Source of the DNA: Candidatus Vogelbacteria bacterium
GTDB taxonomy: Bacteria; Patescibacteriota; Minisyncoccia; Phycocordibacterales; XYD1-FULL-46-19
DNA: 42,721 nt
Assembly: GCA_903864935.1 (NCBI GenBank)
Contig: CAIPHT010000004.1
Span: 1 to 42,721, forward strand
Direction: 5' to 3'
Below, piece after piece: positions 1-8,441 of this stretch (positions within the stretch are counted from its first letter, which is position 1; the number at the start of each line of letters is the position of its first letter). The notes under the pieces were generated by a model. The model was given only the letters and a program-made list of their open reading frames with translations. It was not told the origin of the DNA and searched no databases. The translations under genes and the position numbers were made by a program.

Positions 1-140
1 TGCGGATTTGCAAAAGAAATTAAAAAGGTGGAATATATACTACAACAATCTAGAACATTGCGGTTTAAACGGCAAAACGCCAAACGAATTCTTGAAAGAT
101 TATCAGCTAATTAAACCGCCAAATGTGTGTGCCTAAAACA
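1..140 (+). mobile_element. 3' end of an insertion sequence (IS481/IS3-like, DDE integrase-core type), truncated by the window edge
   Basis: Frame 2..136 reads ADLQKKLKRWNIYYNNLEHCGLNGKTPNEFLKDYQLIKPPNVCA*, typical of an integrase-core transposase C-terminus. The 140 bp is repeated exactly in inverse orientation at 42581..42720. Homology stops at ...AAAACA / TGTTTT..., consistent with a TG...CA IS terminus. Confidence 0.85.
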
Positions 141-284
141 ATTCGCTATGTCGTGGCGATCCCGACCAATATCCACGTCCTCAAGATCTACAAGCTTCGC
201 AAAAGCGACAAGAACCTGCGGACGAGATTGCAGGAGAAGGTCGACGAGGCCGTTGCCGAGACAAACAGACTCCTTCAGGAGTAG
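141..284 (+). pseudogene. 3' remnant of a gene disrupted at the IS junction (charged helical C-terminus)
   Basis: Open frame immediately after the IS end: IRYVVAIPTNIHVLKIYKLRKSDKNLRTRLQEKVDEAVAETNRLLQE*, no start codon, followed by a terminator. Confidence 0.55.
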
Positions 285-308
285 CCCTATCGCTCCACCA
301 AAGAGAAT

Positions 309-345
309 CGCCCCATCGGGCTCCTCTTGGTGGGGCGGTTTTATT
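309..345 (+). terminator. Rho-independent terminator
   Basis: CGCCCCA...TGGGGCG stem followed by GTTTTATTTTA. Confidence 0.75.
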
Positions 346-367
346 TTACTTGTTGTATAATAATCAA

Positions 368-1099
368 ATGAGTGTCTTTTCAGTGATAATAATTTTTTTG
401 GTGCTAAAGATATTTCAGTATTTTAACGGTTTTGTCTTGGCTCAAATTTTTACTTCTAACGGTGGTTCTCTCCTAGCCTTTAGCTCGTTGGCTTTTGTTT
501 TGGCGATATTCTTTTTGGGCTTTTTGTTAAAAAAAGTATGGCCACAAGCGCTAAGTTGGTCATGGATTTTTGTTGTTTTGACAATCGGAGCTTCTTCGTT
601 GATAAATCTTTCCTTGCCGGTAGCTTTTATTTCAGGTCTATTTTTGTATGCGTTGATTGGCGCAGAAGCTCAAGTTTTTAAAACTATTGAAGTTTATAAG
701 AAAATTCCTCGTCCAGTATTGCTTATTTTTTCTTTGGTGCCCGCTTTGTTTCTTCTTTTCCCCGTCAAAGCGTTACAAGTGGGGATTGTCTCTCCTTGGT
801 CGTTTTATGTTGTCAGTACCGTTTTTGCCTTCCTTGCCTCTTATTCAGCCGAAATTTATGGGGGAGGAAGATTCATTTCTCAACCCAAAGGGCAGAAGTC
901 TATGCCAATCTGGTTTGGTTTAATCTTTATGATTGGTGCTGGTTTGCTATACATTTTTACTTATGTATTCTCTTATTTGGACCTTACGGACCTTGTCGGT
1001 ATCTCATCGACGGTTATCCTTGCTCCCATCTTGGGTTTTTATGCTGCCGGAGCCATGTCCGTCTATATTTCAATTGACGCTAGCTTGAGAGGGGAATAG
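368..1099 (+). CDS. Polytopic integral membrane protein, unknown function
   Basis: Long hydrophobic ORF. TATAAT at 356-361 lies 6 nt before ATG 368. Confidence 0.75.
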   Translation: MSVFSVIIIFLVLKIFQYFNGFVLAQIFTSNGGSLLAFSSLAFVLAIFFLGFLLKKVWPQALSWSWIFVVLTIGASSLINLSLPVAFISGLFLYALIGAEAQVFKTIEVYKKIPRPVLLIFSLVPALFLLFPVKALQVGIVSPWSFYVVSTVFAFLASYSAEIYGGGRFISQPKGQKSMPIWFGLIFMIGAGLLYIFTYVFSYLDLTDLVGISSTVILAPILGFYAAGAMSVYISIDASLRGE

Positions 1100-1189
1100 A
1101 CAAGGCCCCGCCTATAAATTAAGGAAATTCATGTAATTAAACGTCTTTGAGGCGTCTTTATTTCTATACGTGGTATAGTGGGTGTGAAT

Positions 1190-1558
1190 ATGAATAAATC
1201 TAAAAAAATCTTAATTATTGAAGATGAGAAAACTCTCGCTCGAGCGCTCGAAATGAAGCTCGCGCGGGCCGGCTTTGAGGTTGTCGCCGTTTTTAACGGT
1301 GAAGAAGGTGTGGCTCTACTCCAAAAGGAGGAATTTGCCCTTATTCTTCTCGATTTGATAATGCCGAAGATGGATGGCTTCATGGTCCTCGCGGCTCTCA
1401 GGGAAGAAAAAATTAAAACGCCGGTCATGGTGCTGACTAACTTGAATCAAGCCGACGATATTAAGCGCACCAAAGAATTTGGTGTGAAGGAATTTTTTAT
1501 CAAATCCAACACTCCGATTATCAATATCGTCGAACGGGTAACAAAAATTCTGAAATAA
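1190..1558 (+). CDS. Response regulator receiver domain protein (CheY-like)
   Basis: KILIIEDEKTL ... LILLDLIMPKMDGF ... PVMVLTN ... KEFFIKS receiver motifs. Confidence 0.92.
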   Translation: MNKSKKILIIEDEKTLARALEMKLARAGFEVVAVFNGEEGVALLQKEEFALILLDLIMPKMDGFMVLAALREEKIKTPVMVLTNLNQADDIKRTKEFGVKEFFIKSNTPIINIVERVTKILK

Positions 1559-1567
1559 ATATTCTAC

Positions 1568-2893
1568 ATGGAAATTAAAAAACCAATAACTTCAGCCGCG
1601 AGCAAACTTGTCCTTAGGTTAAAAATTTTAGCGAAGGAAAAAGAAATTACTCGACGCAAGTTGGTGGTGACCGCGCGACAATTGGCGGTGACGGCCAGAG
1701 AAAAAGAAATTACTCGGCGCAAGTTGGCCGTGACGGCTCAAGAACTCAGAAGGTTGCATGCAACGCTAGAAAAGAAGGTCCTGCGTCGAACTAAAGATCT
1801 TGAGCAAATTCGCTCTAAGAATGAGGCCATCCTCACGAGCATTGGTGATGGCTTAGTGGTCGTCGATAAAGAGGGAAGGATAACTTATATCAATAAGTCC
1901 TTCGAAGAGATGCTGGGTTGGAAGTCGCAAGAGATATTGGGCAAGAGCATGGTTCAAGTCGTACCGCGAGAAGATCAAAATGGGATCGGGGTATTATTTA
2001 AAGAAAGAATTTTAACTCAAGTTTTGGCGGGGCAAAAATTTGTGGCCGATTTAACTAATCCCTTCTACTATATTCGCAAAGATAAGAGCCGTTTTCCTGT
2101 TAGTAGTATTGTCGCGCCGGTAATTCTTAATAAAAAAGTGGTGGGCGCGGTTGAGGTCTTCAGAGATATCACTAAAGAAAAAGAAATTGATAAAGCTAAG
2201 ACGGAGTTTGTCTCTCTCGCTTCGCATCAGTTGCGGACTCCGCTCTCGACCGTCAATTGGTATAGCGAGATGCTCTTGACCGGAGATGTTGGTGAGGTCA
2301 CCATCGATCAAAAAAAATATTTGGAAGAAATTTATAATGGCAACCAGCGCATGGTCGATCTGGTTAACACCCTTCTTGATGTCTCGCGCATTGAACTAGG
2401 GACTCTTGTTATTGAATTGAAGCCGACTGATATTGTGAAGCTCGCTCAGAATGTGATTAATGAACACAAACTTCAAATTATTGAGAAAAAAATTAAACTC
2501 CTGCCTTCATTTGAAGACAATATCCCGCTGATTAAAACTGACCCCAAACTGCTTCGTATGGTAATCCAAAATCTCTTGTCTAACGCTATCAAGTATACCC
2601 CCGATGGGGGGAGAGTCTCGATATCTCTTGCCTTGGAGGAAGAAGCCAACGTTGTCCTGACAATTGCTGATACCGGTTATGGCATACCAAAGAATCAGCA
2701 AAACAAAATATTTACCAAACTCTTTAGGGCTGACAATGTTATTGGGCGAGATACTGAGGGTACCGGCTTGGGCTTGTATATTGCCAAGTCAATTGTTGAG
2801 CAAGCGGGGGGGAAGCTGTGGTTCGAATCAAAAGAAAATCAGGGTTCGACATTCTATGCCACATTACCCTTAAGGAAGATTAAAAAGCATTAA
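1568..2893 (+). CDS. PAS domain sensor histidine kinase (HisKA + HATPase)
   Basis: PAS region (LTSIGDGLVVVDKEGRITYINKSFEEMLGW), H-box (LASHQLRTPLSTVNWYSEML), N/G boxes (NLLSNAIKYTPDGG, DTGYGIP, GTGLGLYIAKSI). Confidence 0.95.
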   Translation: MEIKKPITSAASKLVLRLKILAKEKEITRRKLVVTARQLAVTAREKEITRRKLAVTAQELRRLHATLEKKVLRRTKDLEQIRSKNEAILTSIGDGLVVVDKEGRITYINKSFEEMLGWKSQEILGKSMVQVVPREDQNGIGVLFKERILTQVLAGQKFVADLTNPFYYIRKDKSRFPVSSIVAPVILNKKVVGAVEVFRDITKEKEIDKAKTEFVSLASHQLRTPLSTVNWYSEMLLTGDVGEVTIDQKKYLEEIYNGNQRMVDLVNTLLDVSRIELGTLVIELKPTDIVKLAQNVINEHKLQIIEKKIKLLPSFEDNIPLIKTDPKLLRMVIQNLLSNAIKYTPDGGRVSISLALEEEANVVLTIADTGYGIPKNQQNKIFTKLFRADNVIGRDTEGTGLGLYIAKSIVEQAGGKLWFESKENQGSTFYATLPLRKIKKH

Positions 2894-2912
2894 GGTGATA
2901 TAGTGAAATTAT

Positions 2913-3308
2913 ATGACTAATAAAATTAAAGAAAAAAAGACAATCCTGGTTGTTGAGGATGAACGGCCCTTGGTTCAAATCATCCAGGCCAAACTTGAGA
3001 AAGTCGGTTTTGACGTTATTACGGCCCGAACCGTCGACCAGGGTCTAGATTATTTGGAGGAAGTGGGAACCATCGATGCCGTTTGGCTTGACCACTATTT
3101 GCCAGGACAGAAGACTGGTCTAGATTTTGTGGTTCAGATGAAGAAAGAGGGGAGCAAATGGGCCAAGATACCAATTTTTGTGGTTTCTAATACGGCCAGT
3201 AATGGTAATTTGCGATCCTACCTGCGCTTAGATATTAATAAATATTCGGTTAAAGCGGAGCATCGGTTGGATGAGATAACAAATGACATAATGCTATTCC
3301 TTAAATAA
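2913..3308 (+). CDS. Response regulator receiver domain protein
   Basis: TILVVEDERPL ... IDAVWLDHYLPGQKTGLDFV ... IPIFVVSNTAS ... KYSVKAEHR. Confidence 0.88.
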   Translation: MTNKIKEKKTILVVEDERPLVQIIQAKLEKVGFDVITARTVDQGLDYLEEVGTIDAVWLDHYLPGQKTGLDFVVQMKKEGSKWAKIPIFVVSNTASNGNLRSYLRLDINKYSVKAEHRLDEITNDIMLFLK

Positions 3309-3311
3309 TAT

Positions 3312-3770
3312 ATGAAAGAAAAATTGATAAGAAAGAGAACGATTTTGGTCATCGAGGATGAGCGAGCCCTACTTAAGGTTGTTAATACACGTTTAGAAAA
3401 AAAAGGTTTTGGGGTTATGACGGCGCGGAGTGTCGATCAAGTTTTCAATGCGACGTTAGAAAAAAATGATTTAGGCGTCATTGCTGCTAGTAGTATCCGG
3501 CAAGCTCTAGAGTATCTCTCGGATTTAGAAAAGATTGACGCTATCTGGCTCGACCATAATCTTATTGGGAAAGAAGATGGTCTTGATTTTGTAAAAAAGA
3601 TAAAGGCTAATGGTGGCCGCTGGAAGAAGATCCCAATTTTTGTTGTCTCTAATACCGAGAGTTCGGCCACGATAAAGTCCTATGTCAATTTGGGAATAAG
3701 CAAATACTATGTCAAAAGTAATCATCGACTCGATGAAATTATTGATGACATAAACTTATCTTTAAAATAA
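3312..3770 (+). CDS. Response regulator receiver domain protein with an internal duplicated segment
   Basis: TILVIEDERALL ... IDAIWLDHNLIGKEDGLDFV ... IPIFVVSNTES. About 21 aa longer than its neighbour because of a repeated segment. Confidence 0.87.
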   Translation: MKEKLIRKRTILVIEDERALLKVVNTRLEKKGFGVMTARSVDQVFNATLEKNDLGVIAASSIRQALEYLSDLEKIDAIWLDHNLIGKEDGLDFVKKIKANGGRWKKIPIFVVSNTESSATIKSYVNLGISKYYVKSNHRLDEIIDDINLSLK

Positions 3771-3775
3771 ATTTT

Positions 3776-4084
3776 ATGAGTAAAGAGTATCTCGCTTATC
3801 TAAAAGATAATCCCAAGGGTTATTGGTTCAAGGTCAAATGTTATGGCTGGGGTTGGGTGCCGGTGAAGTTGCAGGGATGGGGCGTTGTCTTTATCTACAT
3901 TGTTCTCATTATCGGCCTCGTCCTCGCTAGAGAGAAGGATATTCCCGGCAATCCTGATTCAGGGAGCAATTTTCTGATCTTTGCCCTCCCGATTATTCTG
4001 TTGACCACCCTTCTTATTTTTATCTGTTACAAAAAAGGGGAGAAGCCACGTTGGCAATGGGGGAGGGCTAAGGGTAAGAAATAG
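3776..4084 (+). CDS. Small membrane protein (two predicted TM segments)
   Basis: Two hydrophobic stretches. Tightly linked after the response regulator gene. Confidence 0.7.
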   Translation: MSKEYLAYLKDNPKGYWFKVKCYGWGWVPVKLQGWGVVFIYIVLIIGLVLAREKDIPGNPDSGSNFLIFALPIILLTTLLIFICYKKGEKPRWQWGRAKGKK

Positions 4085-4202
4085 ACCTTGCTCAAGCATT
4101 AAAAATGTGCCAGAAATAGGGACGGAATAGTTGCTTGGCCTACTGTGGGTCGAGATGACAAAATTCTTTGTGTTTGGGTTGAGCAAAAAAAGGAGGCCCA
4201 TC

Positions 4203-4817
4203 ATGGACCTGTTCCAAAAAAACAAACGTTTTTTGTCTTACTGGAAGCTGCTGACCAAGAGGGTGGAGACCCTGTTGAAGTGTCTCATCCTGTTCTCTTA
4301 TCCTCTTCTCACTGTGGCCATCATCACTCCGCTCTGGTACTTCGTGTTATATCAGAATGGGATATGCCTCAGCCCTCAGACGGAGGGGATTGTTTCCGCG
4401 GCCTGGATCCCGACCTTTGGGATTTTGTACAGCATTATGGCCTCGGTCGTGATGTCTACGGTCTGGGCCGAGTATAAGAAGGTGCGGGTCGCAGTGAAGC
4501 GATACGACTTCGAGGCCTTCTGTGATCTTCGAGACGAGCGAATGTCACCGCTCGTCTACGCTCTGATGAGGATGCTGTCGTTTGCTGTCTTGGCGGCGTT
4601 CGCTTCCCTCAAGTATTCTCGGGCCATTGACGGGGCCATCCTCGTCTCGGGGATGACCTACATGTTCTCATTGGTTATGTGGGTAATCAAAGAGATTGAT
4701 GACCCGTTCTCGGGTCTCTGGTTTATCAAACGGATGCCGGATGGCTGGCTGACCCTTGACGTGAAGGCCTACCGCCAGCGCCGGTGGGACAAAATGAAGG
4801 AAGTATCCCCCCAGTAA
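4203..4817 (+). CDS. Membrane protein, possibly bestrophin-like (DUF4239-type)
   Basis: AAAGGAGG Shine-Dalgarno before ATG 4203. Multiple TM segments; EIDDPFSGLWFI resembles the family motif. Family call tentative. Confidence 0.6.
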   Translation: MDLFQKNKRFLSYWKLLTKRVETLLKCLILFSYPLLTVAIITPLWYFVLYQNGICLSPQTEGIVSAAWIPTFGILYSIMASVVMSTVWAEYKKVRVAVKRYDFEAFCDLRDERMSPLVYALMRMLSFAVLAAFASLKYSRAIDGAILVSGMTYMFSLVMWVIKEIDDPFSGLWFIKRMPDGWLTLDVKAYRQRRWDKMKEVSPQ

Positions 4818-4831
4818 CAGGAGACAGCTCT

Positions 4832-4882
4832 AGCCCGGCAACAACAATGAGTAAAAACGTTGTTGTCGCCGGGCTTGTTTTA
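4832..4882 (+). terminator. Rho-independent terminator
   Basis: AGCCCGGCAACAACAA ... TTGTTGTCGCCGGGCT followed by TGTTTTATT. Confidence 0.85.
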
Positions 4883-5011
4883 TTAATTTTTTGACCAATA
4901 GTGATATTGGTAATTAAAATATCTCTCATCCGTCTATATTTATAGGGGCTAAGAATTGGCCGGTATCTTGGCTTAATGTATGAGTATTAAATAATCTAAA
5001 AAATATATAAA

Positions 5012-5212
5012 GTGATTAAAGGAATAAAATCAAAGATTGGTAAAACGGCCAAGTCGGTCCAAAAAGAGTGGAAGGCTGAGAAGCCCAAACGGATTAAGTT
5101 AAAAAGGGAATTAAGCGCGACCGCCAGCAAGATGTTTCGTAATGGCTTTAGAATTGGGGAGGACGTGATTAAGGTTATAAAAAAAGACATCAAAGAAATT
5201 AACAATAAATAA
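5012..5212 (+). CDS. Small Lys-rich protein, unknown
   Basis: 66-aa ORF with GTG start: MIKGIKSKIGKTAKSVQKEWKAEKPKRIKLKRELSA...; no SD seen. Confidence 0.5.
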   Translation: MIKGIKSKIGKTAKSVQKEWKAEKPKRIKLKRELSATASKMFRNGFRIGEDVIKVIKKDIKEINNK

Positions 5213-5224
5213 TATATTAAAAAA

Positions 5225-5389
5225 ATGCAAAAAAATACCATTATCATTGCGAGCATCATCATAGTGCTCATCGGTATCATTGGTTTGGTCTCAAGCTTCT
5301 CCACCTTCTTGATGTGGGCCTTAATAATTTTGGGTATTCTTGGTTTGGCCTGGGGTTATATGGAAAAAGGTAAGAACATCGAGAAATAG
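5225..5389 (+). CDS. Small two-TM membrane protein (54 aa), absent from the ORF track
   Basis: Manual translation: MQKNTIIIASIIIVLIGIIGLVSSFSTFLMWALIILGILGLAWGYMEKGKNIEK*. Confidence 0.6.
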   Translation: MQKNTIIIASIIIVLIGIIGLVSSFSTFLMWALIILGILGLAWGYMEKGKNIEK

Positions 5390-5491
5390 ACTCTTCCAAA
5401 CAGAGTCCCTCTTTTAGTTTGATAAAAACTTCTGGCCTTAGGGTTGGATGTTTTTATTTTTTCAAAAAATTACACATGTTATAATAAGATT

Positions 5492-6178
5492 ATGATCCCC
5501 AATCAATATGTTTATCTTACCGGCTGTTTAATCCTTTTTGCTATTTGGCTGTTAATCTTTTGGCGGAGAAAAGATTTGCGCCGAGAAATGCTTTGGGCAA
5601 GTTGCTTGGGGCTACCCTTTGGTATCGTTGACTATTTTTTGGTTCCTGAATATTGGCATCCTGATTCGCTTTTCGGCTTGATGAAAGTTTATGGAGCGGG
5701 GCTAGAAAGTTTCTTCTTCCTCTTTGTGATGGCGGGGATTGCCTCGGTGGCTTATCAATCTTTACACAAAAGGAGGTCACTAAGACGAATCTCTGGCGAG
5801 AAGAAAAGAGGACGACACCTTGGCCTTCTCTTGTTGGTCGCTTTGGTTTATGTGCTTGCTTCTGTCTTGTCTCCCGCTAAGTCTGTCTATTATCTGATGA
5901 TGGGTGGCGGATTGGGAGCTCTTGCGACGAGCTATTACCGTCCTGATTTGCGCAAGCAAATGTTTGCCAGCGCCTTTCTTTTTAGTTTGGTATATTTTGC
6001 GGTTTTTGTTTTTCTTAACCTGATCTTTAAGGGCTGGGTGCAGGAATTTTATAATCTGAATAATACCTGGGGCATCTTAATTCTCGGTGTCCCGCTAGAG
6101 GAGATTGGTGTGGCCTTCTTTGCCGGCTCCTTCTGGTCTACGCTCTATGAATACACCAAGTCCTATCGAGACGGGTGA
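5492..6178 (+). CDS. Integral membrane protein with lycopene-cyclase-domain-like features
   Basis: Multiple TMs; WGILILGVPLEEIGVAFFAGSFWSTLYEY resembles the LPLEE motif of lycopene cyclase domains. TATAAT 5480-5485 lies 6 nt before the ATG. Confidence 0.55.
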   Translation: MIPNQYVYLTGCLILFAIWLLIFWRRKDLRREMLWASCLGLPFGIVDYFLVPEYWHPDSLFGLMKVYGAGLESFFFLFVMAGIASVAYQSLHKRRSLRRISGEKKRGRHLGLLLLVALVYVLASVLSPAKSVYYLMMGGGLGALATSYYRPDLRKQMFASAFLFSLVYFAVFVFLNLIFKGWVQEFYNLNNTWGILILGVPLEEIGVAFFAGSFWSTLYEYTKSYRDG

Positions 6179-6209
6179 GGCCCTTTTGTTTTTTTGGTAT
6201 AATAAGAAA

Positions 6210-6572
6210 ATGAACATCAAGCATTTCAAAAGTTTGTTTAAGTCAGAGGAGAAGTTTTTAAGAACGCCGGTGGGCATCTTCCTCTTGGGCGCCTTCTTGG
6301 GCGAATTGTCTCCTGACCCGACAGACGCTGTCCACTTCTGGTTGCAAGAGTCTGTTTTGAATAATCCACATTTTGCTAGCTCCACACGCGCTTTCTTGCA
6401 GATTTTTGATTGGTATTTTATGAGTGCTTCTTATTTTCTCTTATTGTTAATCCTTGCTTATTTTCTTCATATCCGTAAGGTTGGCACTGTGCGCCGGATA
6501 ACACTCATCGGCGGAGTTATTGGTATTGGCATCGTCGTCGGTATTATTGCCCGTTTCTTTTTTGTTTCTTAG
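6210..6572 (+). CDS. Small membrane protein, unknown
   Basis: MNIKHFKSLFKSEEKFLRTPVGIFLLGAFLGELSPDPTD...; TATAAT 6198-6203 six nt before ATG 6210. Confidence 0.65.
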   Translation: MNIKHFKSLFKSEEKFLRTPVGIFLLGAFLGELSPDPTDAVHFWLQESVLNNPHFASSTRAFLQIFDWYFMSASYFLLLLILAYFLHIRKVGTVRRITLIGGVIGIGIVVGIIARFFFVS

Positions 6573-6674
6573 AGACAGTTTCTTCCTTGGATGAGACTCG
6601 CTTATTTTTGTATTTTCTGTTAAACTTGAGAAATAATTAATCACCCGCTAAGCGGGATAATCAAAAAAATAAAT

Positions 6675-6788
6675 ATGGGAAAAAGAGCAACTGGGGTAGG
6701 TAATATGAAGACTTCACGTTCTAAGAAGACCAAGAAACGTTTGGCCACTAAGAAAGTGATGCTCGAGGCCAAGAAGAAAAAGAAATAG
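6675..6788 (+). CDS. Very small, highly basic Lys-rich protein (37 aa)
   Basis: Manual translation: MGKRATGVGNMKTSRSKKTKKRLATKKVMLEAKKKKK*; not in ORF track; ends 1 nt before the next ATG. Confidence 0.45.
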   Translation: MGKRATGVGNMKTSRSKKTKKRLATKKVMLEAKKKKK

Positions 6789-6789
6789 A

Positions 6790-7206
6790 ATGGAACCACA
6801 CATCCCAAATTCGCGCATTGAAGAAAGGGCGAAAGTCGGACCACATCTAACCAGCCATGAGCACTTAGGCCTCAATGGCCGTTTAGCTTTGATTATCACT
6901 AATATGGTCGGCACTATGTGGTGTGCTTATATCTTTGCTATTATCGCTCTTATTAGTTTGCCGGCCGCTATCAACGGAGGAACAGCCACCCTTGTCTCTT
7001 GGGTGGCTCAGACTTTCCTTCAGCTGGTTTTGCTCTCAGTTATTATGGTGGGGCAGAAGGTCTCGGCCGAGGCGAGCGACAAGCGAGCCTTGCAAACATT
7101 CCAAGATACTGAGGCGTTGCTAAAAATTCAAGACGATATCCATCGTTTGATCAAAATCAATAATGATCAAACTGAAGAAATTCGCAAATTTGTGATTAAG
7201 GGTTAG
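6790..7206 (+). CDS. Membrane protein, DUF1003-like
   Basis: Two TM segments followed by a charged helix (DIHRLIKINNDQTEEIRKFV). Family call tentative. Confidence 0.6.
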   Translation: MEPHIPNSRIEERAKVGPHLTSHEHLGLNGRLALIITNMVGTMWCAYIFAIIALISLPAAINGGTATLVSWVAQTFLQLVLLSVIMVGQKVSAEASDKRALQTFQDTEALLKIQDDIHRLIKINNDQTEEIRKFVIKG

Positions 7207-7981
7207 TGCTCGAAGCGGTCGAGGTGCCAGTGGTGCCAGGGAGCTTGAAGGCCTTGAGACCCTTAAGAATTTTGTTGATATCTTGGCGAGCGGTGACAAG
7301 ATCTTGTTGCCCAACTTTAATGTCGGAGTGAGACAACTTCAGAGCGTCTTTGTTGCTGGCGACAATGGTGGCGTCATCATTATCGGGGGTAAGGTTGACA
7401 ACGTGTGAGACGGCGGCGGTGGCTTGAGTCTTAGCGTCACTTATCTTGGCGGTCAATTCAGTAAAAATTGTATTTAGGCTCGTGATATCTTTACCCGCGT
7501 TTTGGGCTTCGGTGAGACGAGTTTGTAGTTTGTTGGCCACAACGCTTAAGTCACCGGCGACAGTATTGAGACGGTCGGCGGAGGCGATAATGCGTCCCTG
7601 GGGGATAACGAGCGCAAAGATGCGGAAGGATCCGGTAATGGACTTAACATCAGTCTTTAGAGTGGCAAGATCAGTATCGGCATCAATCTTAGACTTGAGT
7701 GTATTGAGATTAGTAATTTGGGTTTGAATTTGGCTAGCGAGCGATGCCTTGTTGTCGGCGGAGACAAGTTTCATATCTTGGATACGGGTGTTGAGCTCGG
7801 TCAAGGCGTCAATGCGATTGGCGATAGCCTTGTCGCCACGGTCAATCAAGCGGGCCACGGCCGCATCAAGTTTCTTGGCCTTAGGGCTTGAGCTGGCTGC
7901 TGTCTCGGCAGAAGCGATGCTTGTGGAGAGAGTAAGAGCAAGGAGCAAGCTGGCGATAATGAGGAAGTTTATTTTTTTCAT
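7196..7981 (-). CDS. Exported helical/coiled-coil protein
   Basis: Signal peptide MKKINFLIIASLLLALTLSTSIASAE followed by an Ala/Lys-rich helical region. Overlaps the convergent gene by 11 nt. Confidence 0.7.
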   Translation of the reverse strand: MKKINFLIIASLLLALTLSTSIASAETAASSSPKAKKLDAAVARLIDRGDKAIANRIDALTELNTRIQDMKLVSADNKASLASQIQTQITNLNTLKSKIDADTDLATLKTDVKSITGSFRIFALVIPQGRIIASADRLNTVAGDLSVVANKLQTRLTEAQNAGKDITSLNTIFTELTAKISDAKTQATAAVSHVVNLTPDNDDATIVASNKDALKLSHSDIKVGQQDLVTARQDINKILKGLKAFKLPGTTGTSTASSTNP

Positions 7982-8020
7982 AGTTTTTTGTCTTGTCTAA
8001 TGAGTTTAGCTATTAATAAT

Positions 8021-8329
8021 TTATTGAACAGGGGCTTCAGTTTGGTTCTTCAAACTTTGGTCGACACTGGCGGCATCGGTTCCGAGATTTTTTAACTGAG
8101 AGTCAATGGCCGTGAGATCTTGATCGATTGAGGCATCAGAGCTATCGGTTGTGGAGATAATGTCAGGGGACTGATTGACCGCGGTGGTGGTAGCGACCCC
8201 CGTGTCTGTTGTGGTGGCGATGTTGGATTTATCTCCAGCCACATTTTTGCTGGCATACCACCAGCCGAGACCGGCTAAGATTATGACGATAATAATGACG
8301 ATGAGGACAATTTTTGCGGTTGTAGACAT
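8021..8329 (-). CDS. Membrane-anchored Ser/Thr/Asp-rich protein
   Basis: N-terminal TM (KIVLIVIIIVIILAGLGWWY) then a low-complexity extracytoplasmic region. Confidence 0.6.
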   Translation of the reverse strand: MSTTAKIVLIVIIIVIILAGLGWWYASKNVAGDKSNIATTTDTGVATTTAVNQSPDIISTTDSSDASIDQDLTAIDSQLKNLGTDAASVDQSLKNQTEAPVQ

Positions 8330-8441
8330 AATAATTAATTTTTAAACTAAACGAATAATTACTCTTAATCATATGCCACTTTGGCCTAAATCACAATAAT
8401 CTACCCATTTTCTAAAATTTGTGTTACAATCCTATTTCTTT

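Noticed and set aside
127-360. 77-aa ORF MCLKQFAMSWRSRP...
   Set aside because: Crosses the IS end, is out of frame with the gene remnant (141-284), and runs through a terminator.
2816-2830. GGTTCGAATC T-arm-like sequence suggesting a tRNA
   Set aside because: It lies inside the histidine kinase coding sequence with no cloverleaf around it. No tRNA was recognised by eye; tRNAscan-SE would be decisive.
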